64,000 nucleotides of DNA from Christiangramia echinicola DSM 19838. Lineage in GTDB: Bacteria; Bacteroidota; Bacteroidia; Flavobacteriales; Flavobacteriaceae. The stretch is taken from assembly GCF_000423065.1 (NCBI RefSeq), contig NZ_AUHG01000012.1, positions 1-64,000 of the forward strand, written 5' to 3'. Each line of letters starts with the position of its first letter. Position 1 is the stretch's first letter. The notes beneath the pieces are model-generated. The model was not told the origin of the DNA. It made no database searches and was given only the letters and a program-made list of their open reading frames with translations. The position numbers were made by a program, and so were the translations under genes. Of the stretch, positions 14,445 to 22,304 are shown piece by piece.

Positions 14445-16572
14445 ATATTTTTCCTCTTTCTCCGAAGGCTTCTTTACCTCCTTCTAATGTTTTCATACTT
14501 ATTTCTTTCCAGTCTTTATTTTCTTTTGAACCGTAATTGCAAATTAGGCTATTTGAAAATGGATTTCCTTGATAAGTGTAATACCCGTTTATATCATGTT
14601 CCCTATAAATTGAATTATATGGTAAAGTTCTTACTGCAATATTAGCGTCATGAGTAGCAATTATAACTTTTTTTCCATTTTGAGCTTTTTCCTTAAGCAT
14701 CGGTACAATTACTCCACTTATATAATCGTTACCTAAACTTTTTTCTGGTTCATCAATTATATAAATCTCTTTATCTTCTAAAAGCTCATTGTGTAATAAT
14801 ATCATTGATGATTCACCAGTAGAAGGGACGTAAACTTTATCATTTATAGAGAAGTGCCTATGGAAAATAAGTAAATCGCTAAGTCCATTAATATTTTCGG
14901 AACCCTCAATTTGAATTAATTCTGTAATTTTCTCAAAAAGTGTATTTTCATATAGATGCTTTGAAATTGATTCAAGACTTGTTGCAAAGTTTCGTTGAGG
15001 GTTTTTAGTCACATTTTTAACGGGTGAATAATCACTATTAACAAATTTACCATCTTGAATAATCAAATTGGTTTGGAAATATAGTTCTCCTTTTTCTCCC
15101 AGATTTCCCACATACGCAATTTCAGGATCAATCTTCTTAGAAATATTTGCCAATACCTTTTTTAAATCTTTTTCAATTTTTATTCTATTACTTCCATAGC
15201 TACTGAAACCAGTCGAGATTGGCTTTTGAGGTTGCCCAGTTTTTTTTGCTATCTGTTCAATAAATACATTTACTATTTGATTAAAAAGAGTTATGCTTCT
15301 TAAATCAATAATTCGCTTTTCAGATTCCTTTTTTAATTTTAAATGAATTTTTTCAAGAATCTGTTCAAGTTCTGAAAATAGTTCTTGACCAATAACTTCT
15401 TTTAATGTTTCATCAGATTCTAAATTTTCCTTAAAATCCTTTATTAGATCGAAACTCTCAGCAATATTTTCGAAATTCCTTTCAGATGCAGCTTCATCAA
15501 GAGGAGTGGAATTCTTTATTTTAAGTTTTTTGGAAATTTTATTTCTTTCATCTACAGAAAAATATCTTTTATAAGAACTCAAACTAGTGATATTATTTTC
15601 ACTAGAGTTTTTGATATTTTTCAATTCTTGAGAACATTCATCAATGTCATACTCTCCAACATCCGTATTATAATGATGTCCTTTAATATCGTAGGTAGCG
15701 TCAAGTTTATTTGAATTGGATTCATAAACCTTGTTTTTAAACCCCAGATCGTTATAATATTTAGATAAAGATTTAAGTATGTCAGATTTCCCTGTGCCCT
15801 TGGATCCAAAAAGTATATTAATATCATTATAAATATTAATATCAATCACTTCCGCTGCATTGAAAGGGTTTAATTGTATTTCTTCGTTTGTTTTTTGATC
15901 TAAGATTGTGTTGATGGTAGTGTTATCTTTTTCAAGTAATAAACAAAATTGATCAAAAGACTCAACAGGCAATCTCAAATCTGGTAACTCCTCAGAAATT
16001 TTTTGATAATCATTCCAATTATGTACATCGGAACCATAAATTGAATTATGACCGTGACTTATATAAATTCCTGCTGAAATTGAATTAGTGGCTTCTTTTA
16101 TAACTCTTTTTTTATTATTTACCAGAGATATTAGTTCTTCAATATCTTGATCCGAAAGATCTGGTTTTTTTGCATGATAATGACCTATATAAATAGGATC
16201 TAAATTATCGAATTGGTTAACGGTTTCGTCTATCGTTATGCTAAAGTTGTCTGCAGTTTTTCCTTCAAGTAACTTTTCAACTATTTGATTAAACTCCTCT
16301 ACTTTTGAAGGACAGACTATGACAATTAAATGAGCTCTACTTTCTCCTTTATCAATATCAAGCTCAATTCCTGGCCAAATTTGGCAAGTATCTTCAACTT
16401 TATCTTGAAATTCTCGATACTGATCGATATCAAAATGATTATGGTTTGTAATGGCTAATATCTTAACTTCTGTACGCCTTATAATTTCATCAAACTTTTC
16501 TGAATCAATATTTCGATGTTCGGAATCACCTTGTTTGCATTTTTTTGTGTGAACATGGATGTCAATTTTCAT
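14431..16572 (-). CDS. PHP-domain plus AAA/ABC-type ATPase (TrlF-like), cassette K1
   Basis: A 713-residue two-domain protein. Residues 1-~215 are a PHP phosphoesterase domain with metal-ligand motifs IHVHTKKC, ITNHNHFD, GIELD and YISHGHN. Residues ~240-700 form an SMC/ABC-type ATPase: Walker A LFGSKGTGKSD, a coiled-coil insert, and Walker B IYIIDEPEKSLG followed by an IATHDANIAVR switch. This layout matches TrlF-like PHP-ATPases; related OLD-like and PHP-ATPase proteins appear in phage defence. The nuclease or phosphatase activity is inferred. It is the first cassette gene, next to the putative array promoter, so probably the best expressed. Confidence 0.85.
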   Translation of the reverse strand: MKIDIHVHTKKCKQGDSEHRNIDSEKFDEIIRRTEVKILAITNHNHFDIDQYREFQDKVEDTCQIWPGIELDIDKGESRAHLIVIVCPSKVEEFNQIVEKLLEGKTADNFSITIDETVNQFDNLDPIYIGHYHAKKPDLSDQDIEELISLVNNKKRVIKEATNSISAGIYISHGHNSIYGSDVHNWNDYQKISEELPDLRLPVESFDQFCLLLEKDNTTINTILDQKTNEEIQLNPFNAAEVIDINIYNDINILFGSKGTGKSDILKSLSKYYNDLGFKNKVYESNSNKLDATYDIKGHHYNTDVGEYDIDECSQELKNIKNSSENNITSLSSYKRYFSVDERNKISKKLKIKNSTPLDEAASERNFENIAESFDLIKDFKENLESDETLKEVIGQELFSELEQILEKIHLKLKKESEKRIIDLRSITLFNQIVNVFIEQIAKKTGQPQKPISTGFSSYGSNRIKIEKDLKKVLANISKKIDPEIAYVGNLGEKGELYFQTNLIIQDGKFVNSDYSPVKNVTKNPQRNFATSLESISKHLYENTLFEKITELIQIEGSENINGLSDLLIFHRHFSINDKVYVPSTGESSMILLHNELLEDKEIYIIDEPEKSLGNDYISGVIVPMLKEKAQNGKKVIIATHDANIAVRTLPYNSIYREHDINGYYTYQGNPFSNSLICNYGSKENKDWKEISMKTLEGGKEAFGERGKIYGNT

Positions 16573-16592
16573 CTGAATTTTTCTTAAATAAT

Positions 16593-16607
16593 TGTGCCCA
16601 ACTAGTT
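16593..16607 (-). other. attI-like terminal half-site of the array
   Basis: On the minus strand AACTAGTTGGGCAC holds a GTT box (16600-16602) whose GTTGGGCAC matches the right box of attC-15, as expected for the first cassette's start. Upstream of it there is no attC body, only AT-rich leader. It therefore behaves as the attI-type entry point of the array. The palindromic AACTAGTT could supply the two inverted boxes of a simple site. No integrase gene is adjacent. Confidence 0.5.
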
Positions 16608-16616
16608 ATATCAATC

Positions 16617-16624
16617 CAAATATA
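16617..16624 (-). promoter_or_regulatory. Putative array promoter, -7 box TATATTTG
   Basis: The minus strand has TATATTTG, matching the Bacteroidota -7 consensus TAnnTTTG, ~15 bases before the attI-like box and ~45 before the first cassette ATG. No good -33 TTTG is visible at the usual spacing, so support is partial. It would drive K1 and perhaps K2. Confidence 0.4.
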
Positions 16625-16928
16625 TACGTTTAACCGAAAATATTACGGGATAACCGCAGGTTTTTATTGTTTAATAAACTATCTGAAAATTAGGAATTAT
16701 GAGTAAAAGGGATATTGAATCCTTTATTACCAATCTCTATCAAAAATTATTAAATTATTGTTAAAATGGTAAAACTATGCACAAACTATGCATAATATGG
16801 AAATTAGGCATTGTAAATCGATTAGAAATTGATAGAAGTTATAAGTGAAATAATTAAAATTTGTGATCAAAAAAAATATACAGAATAGGGAGAACTTCTT
16901 GATCAGCGGGTGTTCCAAGAGATAAACA
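16625..16928. other. Leader region between array and tRNA-Arg, no gene seen
   Basis: About 300 AT-rich bases. The only ATG-started ORF of note is 21 codons on the plus strand (16699-16764). There is no intI-like coding sequence, no attC and no direct repeat of the tRNA end. ATGCACAAACTATGCATAA (16774-16792) contains two near-copies of ACTATGCA. Confidence 0.6.
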
Positions 16929-16929
16929 A

Positions 16930-16956
16930 AAAAGCCTTCCATGAAGGAAGGCTTTT
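16930..16956 (-). terminator. Terminator after tRNA-Arg
   Basis: The stem AAGCCTTCC / GGAAGGCTT with a short loop is flanked by A- and T-runs on both sides. It lies directly past the tRNA 3' end and could work in both directions, insulating the tRNA from the array. Confidence 0.8.
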
Positions 16957-16958
16957 CG

Positions 16959-17032
<74 letters not shown>

Positions 17033-17140
17033 GTTTTGCGGTTGCAAATATAAGCCACTTTATAAATAAAACAATGCTTTTTTTAAAAAACTACTAGTTG
17101 TTTTTTGAGCAGACTAAATAAAAATCTGAATCCTAATCAT

Positions 17141-19336
17141 TTAGGCCATTAAAATTTTATCTGGAGTTACGGGTAAATCCCGCATTCTTTTGCCTGTGGC
17201 GTTATAAATGGCATTTGTAATGGCTGCGGCACAGCCAATAATGCCAACTTCTCCTAAACCTTTTGCTCCAGCCGGATTTCGGTTATAATCTGGTTTGTCT
17301 ATAAATGATACATCTATCATTGGTGCATCTGCATTACAGGGAAAATGATAACCAGCCAAATCGTTACCAATTAACCTTCCATGATTATTATCAAATTTCT
17401 GTTCTTCCATCAAAGCCATTCCTATTCCTCCAATAGCGGCGCCTATAATCTGGTTAGCTGCTGCCTTATTGTTAATTATCTTCCCTCCATCGGCTACACT
17501 AACCATTTCAAGTACTTTAATATCTCCTGTGAGTTGGTTTACTTTGACCTTTACGTAATGAGCTGCTGAAGAGCAAAAACCATATTCTTCAGCTTCTTTA
17601 CCTGGAGAGGAAGATTCTTCAATATTAATTACCTGTATATTATTCTGGCTGAAAATAGATTCGTAAGATACTGGTTCTAGACTATCATCTTCCATACGAA
17701 TGCCTTTAGCATCTAGTTTTAGAAGTTTTAGATTTCCCTGGCCCTTTATAAATTTTGAGCCATACGCATAATCTGCCAGCTTTGTTTTCAGAGATTTGCA
17801 GGCAGCAGCAACTCCACCGCTTAAAGAGGATAATCCCCAACTACCACCTTGAGTTGGAGCATATGGTAAGTCTGAATTACCCAATTCTATAGAAATTTTT
17901 TCCTTTGGTAGACCAAGAAAAGTGTGGGCCATATTTTGCATGGCCGTTCCAGTACCTGTACCAATATCTGTCATCGCCGATCGAACGACTATACTACCAT
18001 CAGGTTTCATTTCTATGGCTGCGTCTGAATCCTTCCTTCCGGCATTCCAGAATCCTACAGCCATTCCATAACCAATATTCCAGTTTCCTTCTTTGATTTC
18101 TCCCGGAATAGATTTGCGGTTTTGTTTCCAATTAATCCTTTCTGCGCCTATTTGCAAACATTCATTTAAATAATTAGTAGACCATGGCTTCCCATACATA
18201 TCTGTTTTTGAAAGATTTTTCAATCTTAGGTCTACAGGGTCCATATTAAGTTTTTCGCTCAATTCATCTACGGCACTTTCAATTGCAAAGGCGCCAGAGG
18301 CATCACCGGGACCGCGCATCCAGGTTGGTTTTGAAATATTTAATTGTATTTGAGCCTGTTCGGTTTTAATATTTGGAAAACTATAATGTTTTCTGGTTAA
18401 ACCGGTGATATTATCGGTATGACCCGTATGACTTGAGGTAGCATGTTTCGCTTGGTGAAAAGCACCAAGAAATTTTCCGTTTTCATCTGCACCTATTTTA
18501 AAGCGCTGCCAGGATTCAGGTCTATAGCCAACATTAGTAAACATCTGTGGCCTGGTTAAAACGATCTTTACAGGGCGGTTTAAATGTTTTGATGCCATCG
18601 CTGCAGCTATTGTATTTGGCCAAACCAGTAGTCCGGAGCCGAATCCGCCACCTACAAATTCTGAGATCACCCGAATTTTATCTGGATCTATATTGAATAT
18701 TTTAGCAACCTGACTTTGTACCCCGTAAACGTTCTGACTCTTATCATAAAGTGTTAATTCATCATCTTTCCAATTGGCAATGGTTGCATGTGGTTCCATT
18801 GGGTTATGAACCTCCATGGCAATCTTGAATTCCTGGTCCACAATAAATTCTGCTTTTTCCCAGCTTTCGAGGGAGCCTTTTTCAGCCATAATATCTTCAG
18901 GCTCTTGAGAATCCTTAGTTTTATGAAAATTGGTATTGAAATTGGATTCAGAATATTCTGCTTTTACAAAGGTTGCAGCATAAGTCGCATCTTCTAATGT
19001 TTCGGCGAGTACTAAGGCGATAGGTTGATCATCAAAGAAGATATTATCTGTATGAAAGAGCTTAAACATAAATTTCGCATCATCACCTTTTAAACCAGGT
19101 ACTTCAGGTCTGTTCTGATGCGTAATGATATCTATCACGCCAGGTATACTTTTAGCTTCCTCAAGATCTAAGCTTACAATCTTCCCTGACGGAATTGTAC
19201 TTCCAACAAATACTCCATGTACCAGATTAGGAAAATCATATTCAGCTGAATATTTTCCTTTCCCGGTAACTTTTTCTTCAGCTTCAACACGCCTTGTGGC
19301 GAAATTAGCGATTGGTTTATCAAAAAAGTAATCCAT
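17141..19336 (-). CDS. paoC: Aldehyde oxidoreductase, molybdenum-binding subunit (PaoC-like)
   Basis: A 731-residue xanthine-dehydrogenase-family large subunit that would bind the molybdopterin cofactor and oxidise aldehydes. Visible features are the GGGFGSG motif (~230), the RGPGD substrate loop (~340), the GTGTGT stretch, and AKGLGEVGIIG near the C terminus with the catalytic Glu. It is the last gene of a three-subunit operon (2Fe-2S, FAD, Mo) in the PaoABC/YagTSR order, 4 bases after paoB. Export of the complex would be through the Tat signal of the small subunit. The precise aldehyde substrate is not evident. Confidence 0.9.
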   Translation of the reverse strand: MDYFFDKPIANFATRRVEAEEKVTGKGKYSAEYDFPNLVHGVFVGSTIPSGKIVSLDLEEAKSIPGVIDIITHQNRPEVPGLKGDDAKFMFKLFHTDNIFFDDQPIALVLAETLEDATYAATFVKAEYSESNFNTNFHKTKDSQEPEDIMAEKGSLESWEKAEFIVDQEFKIAMEVHNPMEPHATIANWKDDELTLYDKSQNVYGVQSQVAKIFNIDPDKIRVISEFVGGGFGSGLLVWPNTIAAAMASKHLNRPVKIVLTRPQMFTNVGYRPESWQRFKIGADENGKFLGAFHQAKHATSSHTGHTDNITGLTRKHYSFPNIKTEQAQIQLNISKPTWMRGPGDASGAFAIESAVDELSEKLNMDPVDLRLKNLSKTDMYGKPWSTNYLNECLQIGAERINWKQNRKSIPGEIKEGNWNIGYGMAVGFWNAGRKDSDAAIEMKPDGSIVVRSAMTDIGTGTGTAMQNMAHTFLGLPKEKISIELGNSDLPYAPTQGGSWGLSSLSGGVAAACKSLKTKLADYAYGSKFIKGQGNLKLLKLDAKGIRMEDDSLEPVSYESIFSQNNIQVINIEESSSPGKEAEEYGFCSSAAHYVKVKVNQLTGDIKVLEMVSVADGGKIINNKAAANQIIGAAIGGIGMALMEEQKFDNNHGRLIGNDLAGYHFPCNADAPMIDVSFIDKPDYNRNPAGAKGLGEVGIIGCAAAITNAIYNATGKRMRDLPVTPDKILMA

Positions 19337-19340
19337 AGCT

Positions 19341-20321
19341 TTAATTATTAGAGAGGCAATTTAGCAACGCCTGCTGTATGGCTCCTGTAAGCATTGGAGC
19401 TTTAAATTTATTATCTTTAAGTGGTGTGATATCTGCTACCGCAATTTCTGCAGCCTGTCGGAAATTTTCTTCCGTAGCTTCTTTATTTTTTAGAAAGCTT
19501 TCCGCTTTACTCCATCTCCATGGTTTATGAGCGACTCCTCCCGAAGCTAATCTTGCATCTTTGATCGTATTCCCAGACAATACTAAAGCAGCTGCTACTG
19601 AGATCAGAGCAAAAGCATAGGATTCCCTATCTCGTATTTTCAAATATTCGAAATTTGAATTAAATGAATTCCTCGGAATTTCAATTGCGGTAATAATAGC
19701 TCCTTCGGGCAGATTATTGTCCTTTTGCGGTGTGTCCCCAGGCAAACGATGAAAATTTATAAAATCGATTATTTCAGTCTCACCAGTTGTATTCAAAATC
19801 TCAACTTTTGCATCGAGAGCGACCAAAGCAACACACATATCTGAAGGATGTACAGCTACACAATGGTTTGAATAACCTATGACAGCAGACATTCTACTGA
19901 AGCCTTTAATCGCGCTGCAACCACTACCCGGATTACGCTTATTACACGGCATGGTGGTGTCGTAGAAATAAGGGCACCTGGTTCTTTGTAATAAATTTCC
20001 TCCGGTTGAGGCCATATTTCTAATTTGTGGAGAAGCTCCTTTAAGTATAGCTTTCGATAATAGGGGATAATCAGTTTTAATATTCTCATTCTCGGCCAGG
20101 GCTGTATTACTTAGCATTGCACCGATCCTGGCTCCATTTTTTTCAACAGTAATTTCAGAAGATATGGCTTCAGTAAGATCCACCAGTTTATCTGGTTCGT
20201 GAATATGCTTTTTCATGAGATCCACTAGATTGGTACCTCCAGAAATATACATTGTAGTTTTTCCCGCCAATTCTATGGCGTTCTTTTTATTTTGGGGTTT
20301 GTGATATTCGAATGGCTTCAT
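19341..20321 (-). CDS. paoB: Aldehyde oxidoreductase, FAD-binding subunit (PaoB-like)
   Basis: A 326-residue FAD-binding subunit of the CO-dehydrogenase/xanthine-oxidase type, with the flavin loop ISGGTNLVDLMK (~27-38) and STGGNLLQRTRCPYF (~107-121). The cysteine-rich insert (CPYF, PCNKRNPGSGC) matches the extra 4Fe-4S cluster known in E. coli PaoB, supporting the Pao subgroup over generic XDH. It overlaps paoA by 4 bases (ATGA), so translation is coupled. It transfers electrons between the Mo and Fe-S centres. Confidence 0.9.
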   Translation of the reverse strand: MKPFEYHKPQNKKNAIELAGKTTMYISGGTNLVDLMKKHIHEPDKLVDLTEAISSEITVEKNGARIGAMLSNTALAENENIKTDYPLLSKAILKGASPQIRNMASTGGNLLQRTRCPYFYDTTMPCNKRNPGSGCSAIKGFSRMSAVIGYSNHCVAVHPSDMCVALVALDAKVEILNTTGETEIIDFINFHRLPGDTPQKDNNLPEGAIITAIEIPRNSFNSNFEYLKIRDRESYAFALISVAAALVLSGNTIKDARLASGGVAHKPWRWSKAESFLKNKEATEENFRQAAEIAVADITPLKDNKFKAPMLTGAIQQALLNCLSNN

Positions 20322-20908
20322 GTCGCTATTTGTTGAATAGATTTGGTAATTCCGTTATAGGCAGCGCAGCGACAAAGATTCCCGCTCATGTATTCTTTGA
20401 TCTCTTCAACAGAACCTGTGTGACCTTCTTTGACACAAGCCACTGCAGACATGATTTGTCCCGGAGTACAATATCCGCATTGAAAACCATCATTTTCAAT
20501 AAACGCTTCCTGCATAGGATGCAGTTTATCACCATCTGCCAGACCTTCTATCGTAGTGATCTCTCTTCCCGGGAGCATAACTGCCAGGGTTAGACAACTT
20601 AAGTTTCGGTCACCATCTATATGAACTGTACATGCCCCGCATTGTCCATGGTCACAACCTTTTTTAGTGCCGGTGAGACCAATATTTTCTCTTAGCAGGT
20701 CGAGTAGGGTAGTACGCGTATCTACTTCAAGCTGATATTCTTTTTTATTGATTGAAACCGAAAGTGGGATCTTTTGCTTTTTAACAAAGTATTTCTCTTT
20801 CACTTCGTTAAAAAAGCTCCGTACGGTTAACGGAATAAAAGCTAATGCCGCAAATGCTGAAGAAGATTTTATAAAAAACCTCCTTGAATAGGAGTGGTTA
20901 ATTTTCAT
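20318..20908 (-). CDS. paoA: Aldehyde oxidoreductase, 2Fe-2S subunit with Tat signal (PaoA-like)
   Basis: A 196-residue small subunit. The N terminus has a twin-arginine signal (YSRRFFIKSSSAFAALAF). The plant-type ferredoxin cluster is CDHGQCGACTVHIDG plus a later Cys, and the second cluster is CGYCTPGQIM and GNLCRCAAY. It is the first gene of the operon. With PaoB and PaoC it forms a periplasmic, molybdenum-dependent aldehyde-oxidising complex, thought to detoxify aromatic aldehydes in E. coli. No promoter consensus was clear upstream. Confidence 0.92.
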   Translation of the reverse strand: MKINHSYSRRFFIKSSSAFAALAFIPLTVRSFFNEVKEKYFVKKQKIPLSVSINKKEYQLEVDTRTTLLDLLRENIGLTGTKKGCDHGQCGACTVHIDGDRNLSCLTLAVMLPGREITTIEGLADGDKLHPMQEAFIENDGFQCGYCTPGQIMSAVACVKEGHTGSVEEIKEYMSGNLCRCAAYNGITKSIQQIAT

Positions 20909-21107
20909 ATCAGAATAAAATGTTTCCGATATTAAGATAACTGATTTTTGGCAATTAAAGGATTTGAAATATTCGGAACTTACAGATTACAAGATTGATA
21001 ACAAGCAAATTAGTTTTAGATGTCATTTATTTTCCACCTGTTTTGTGGAAATAAACCAAATCTTTAAAAATTTATTGATAGCCTAGATAGATTAGATCTG
21101 AAACGAA

Positions 21108-21129
21108 AAAACTTCCCGAAGGAAGTTTT
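21108..21129 (-). terminator. Terminator downstream of the 87-aa gene
   Basis: The perfect stem AAAACTTCC / GGAAGTTTT with loop CGAA, ~30 bases past the stop codon on the minus strand; U-rich on the exit side. Confidence 0.75.
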
Positions 21130-21158
21130 GTGATTATGAGTAAATAGTACTTTTTAGT

Positions 21159-21422
21159 TTAACAGTTTTCCTGCACTAATTCTATTTCCAGTCCCCTTGC
21201 CGTGATCATTAATTGATTAACCAGGCTTGGTGAACTATCGTTATTTTCAAAAACTTCAGAGTAGAGTTTATTAAAACGACGAATAAGTTCCAGGGTTCTA
21301 AGGGATAAATTGAAAAAAGATCCAGTCTCATGAATATTTTGTATCCAATTCTTGACAGAATTGATTTGCTGATATTCTTCCTCAGTATTTAAAATGTAGT
21401 CCTGTGTTTGCAGCATAACCAA
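21159..21422 (-). CDS. Small soluble protein of unknown function (87 aa)
   Basis: An 87-residue helical protein without signal or membrane segment, rich in Gln, Glu and Leu (TEEEYQQINSVKNWIQNI, LRTLELIRRFNKLYSEVF). Two nearby starts (M1 and M3) are possible. It stands alone with its own terminator, and the ~250 bases upstream show nothing recognisable. A housekeeping-like conserved hypothetical is likely; no function can be offered. Confidence 0.65.
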   Translation of the reverse strand: MVMLQTQDYILNTEEEYQQINSVKNWIQNIHETGSFFNLSLRTLELIRRFNKLYSEVFENNDSSPSLVNQLMITARGLEIELVQENC

Positions 21423-21677
21423 GTGTTTTTCAGTTAGCTAAGCAGGAATTATAATAGATTGGGCATGGTAAATATATAACGAAAATTGAGTTGGTTGTTA
21501 TGGATGACAGAATTTTCTTCAAATTGCAGTAATTATCGGTAAAGGAACTCTATTTCGGTTTGTGAAATAATTTTAATTTAGCCAAAAACTGGCTCGCTTT
21601 AAATATGACTATTTCAATTAGCTTTTTAGAAGCTTTAAATTTCACTATTAACTCTATCCATAAAATTGGTTTATCTA

Positions 21678-22304
21678 ATGAATAGCTGGTTAGTTTATTC
21701 TCTAGGATTTATAGCGCAATTACTATTCTCCGGTCGTATGATCCTGCAATGGGTCCTTTCAGAAAAAAGTAAGAAAGTGATCACTCCAATCATATTCTGG
21801 CATTTAAGTTTGCTGGCCTCATTCCTGCTATTCCTTTATGGATATTTCCGGGATGATTTTGCAATAATGATGGGACAAACCCTGACTTATTTTATTTATA
21901 TTAGAAATCTTCAATTGCAGGGAGAATGGAATAGGATACCACGGTTTTTTAGAATATTTCTTTGGATCTTCCCGCTGTTGATAGTTATCTATGGTTTTAA
22001 TAATAATCAATATGATGCTGCTAAATTGTTCAGGAATGAAGCTATCCCTTTTTGGATGATCGTTTTAGGATCTTTAGGGCAGATTATTTTTACTCTAAGA
22101 TTTATTTATCAATGGGTATATTCGGAAAGAAAGAAAGCTTCCAGTCTTCCCCTTGGTTTTTGGTTGCTTAGCTTATTGGGATCTGGTATTATCATCGTTT
22201 ATGCGATCTTTAGAGAAGACCCGGTTTTGCTGGCAGGACATGGGTTTGGACTTATAATGTATATTAGAAATATTTTTATTCAAAAGAATGAAGTTAAAGG
22301 ATAA
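21678..22304 (+). CDS. Lipid-A-disaccharide synthase N-terminal-domain membrane protein
   Basis: 208 residues, starting at the ATG of MNSWLVYSLGF (a TTG lies four codons upstream). It contains two tandem LAB_N domains, each with the pattern FSGRMILQWVLSEK...IPIIFWHLS and TLRFIYQWVYSERK...LPLGFWLLS, and six membrane helices. Such small proteins often precede glycosyl-lipid transferases; they are related to the N-terminal region fused to LpxB in some bacteria but lack the catalytic part. It overlaps the downstream ArnT-like gene by 17 bases, implying joint function in lipid or envelope glycosylation. Confidence 0.85.
   Translation: MNSWLVYSLGFIAQLLFSGRMILQWVLSEKSKKVITPIIFWHLSLLASFLLFLYGYFRDDFAIMMGQTLTYFIYIRNLQLQGEWNRIPRFFRIFLWIFPLLIVIYGFNNNQYDAAKLFRNEAIPFWMIVLGSLGQIIFTLRFIYQWVYSERKKASSLPLGFWLLSLLGSGIIIVYAIFREDPVLLAGHGFGLIMYIRNIFIQKNEVKG

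Larger units (their letters stand above)
282..16602 (-). mobile_element. Integron-like gene-cassette array, 15 cassettes, no integrase in view
   Basis: Fifteen attC-like sites separate unrelated genes. Read on the minus strand, each cassette begins at a GTT box, has a short leader and one to three genes, and its stop codon runs almost directly into the next attC, as in integron cassettes. Polarity from gene direction agrees with polarity from the extra stem base in L''. The array starts at a lone half-site near 16,602 and runs to an IS-interrupted site at 282. Cassette spans are K1 14002-16601, K2 13036-14001, K3 11083-13035, K4 10188-11082, K5 9592-10187, K6 8695-9591, K7 7234-8694, K8 6056-7233, K9 5184-6055, K10 4339-5183, K11 3685-4338, K12 2213-3684, K13 1658-2212, K14 1303-1657 and K15 282-1302. 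No intI is seen in the window, so the mobilising enzyme is unknown. Confidence 0.8.

Noticed and set aside
16699-16764. 21-codon plus-strand ORF as an intI remnant
   Set aside because: It lies where a divergent intI would start, but it is too short, and no recombinase motif is found in any frame up to the tRNA.
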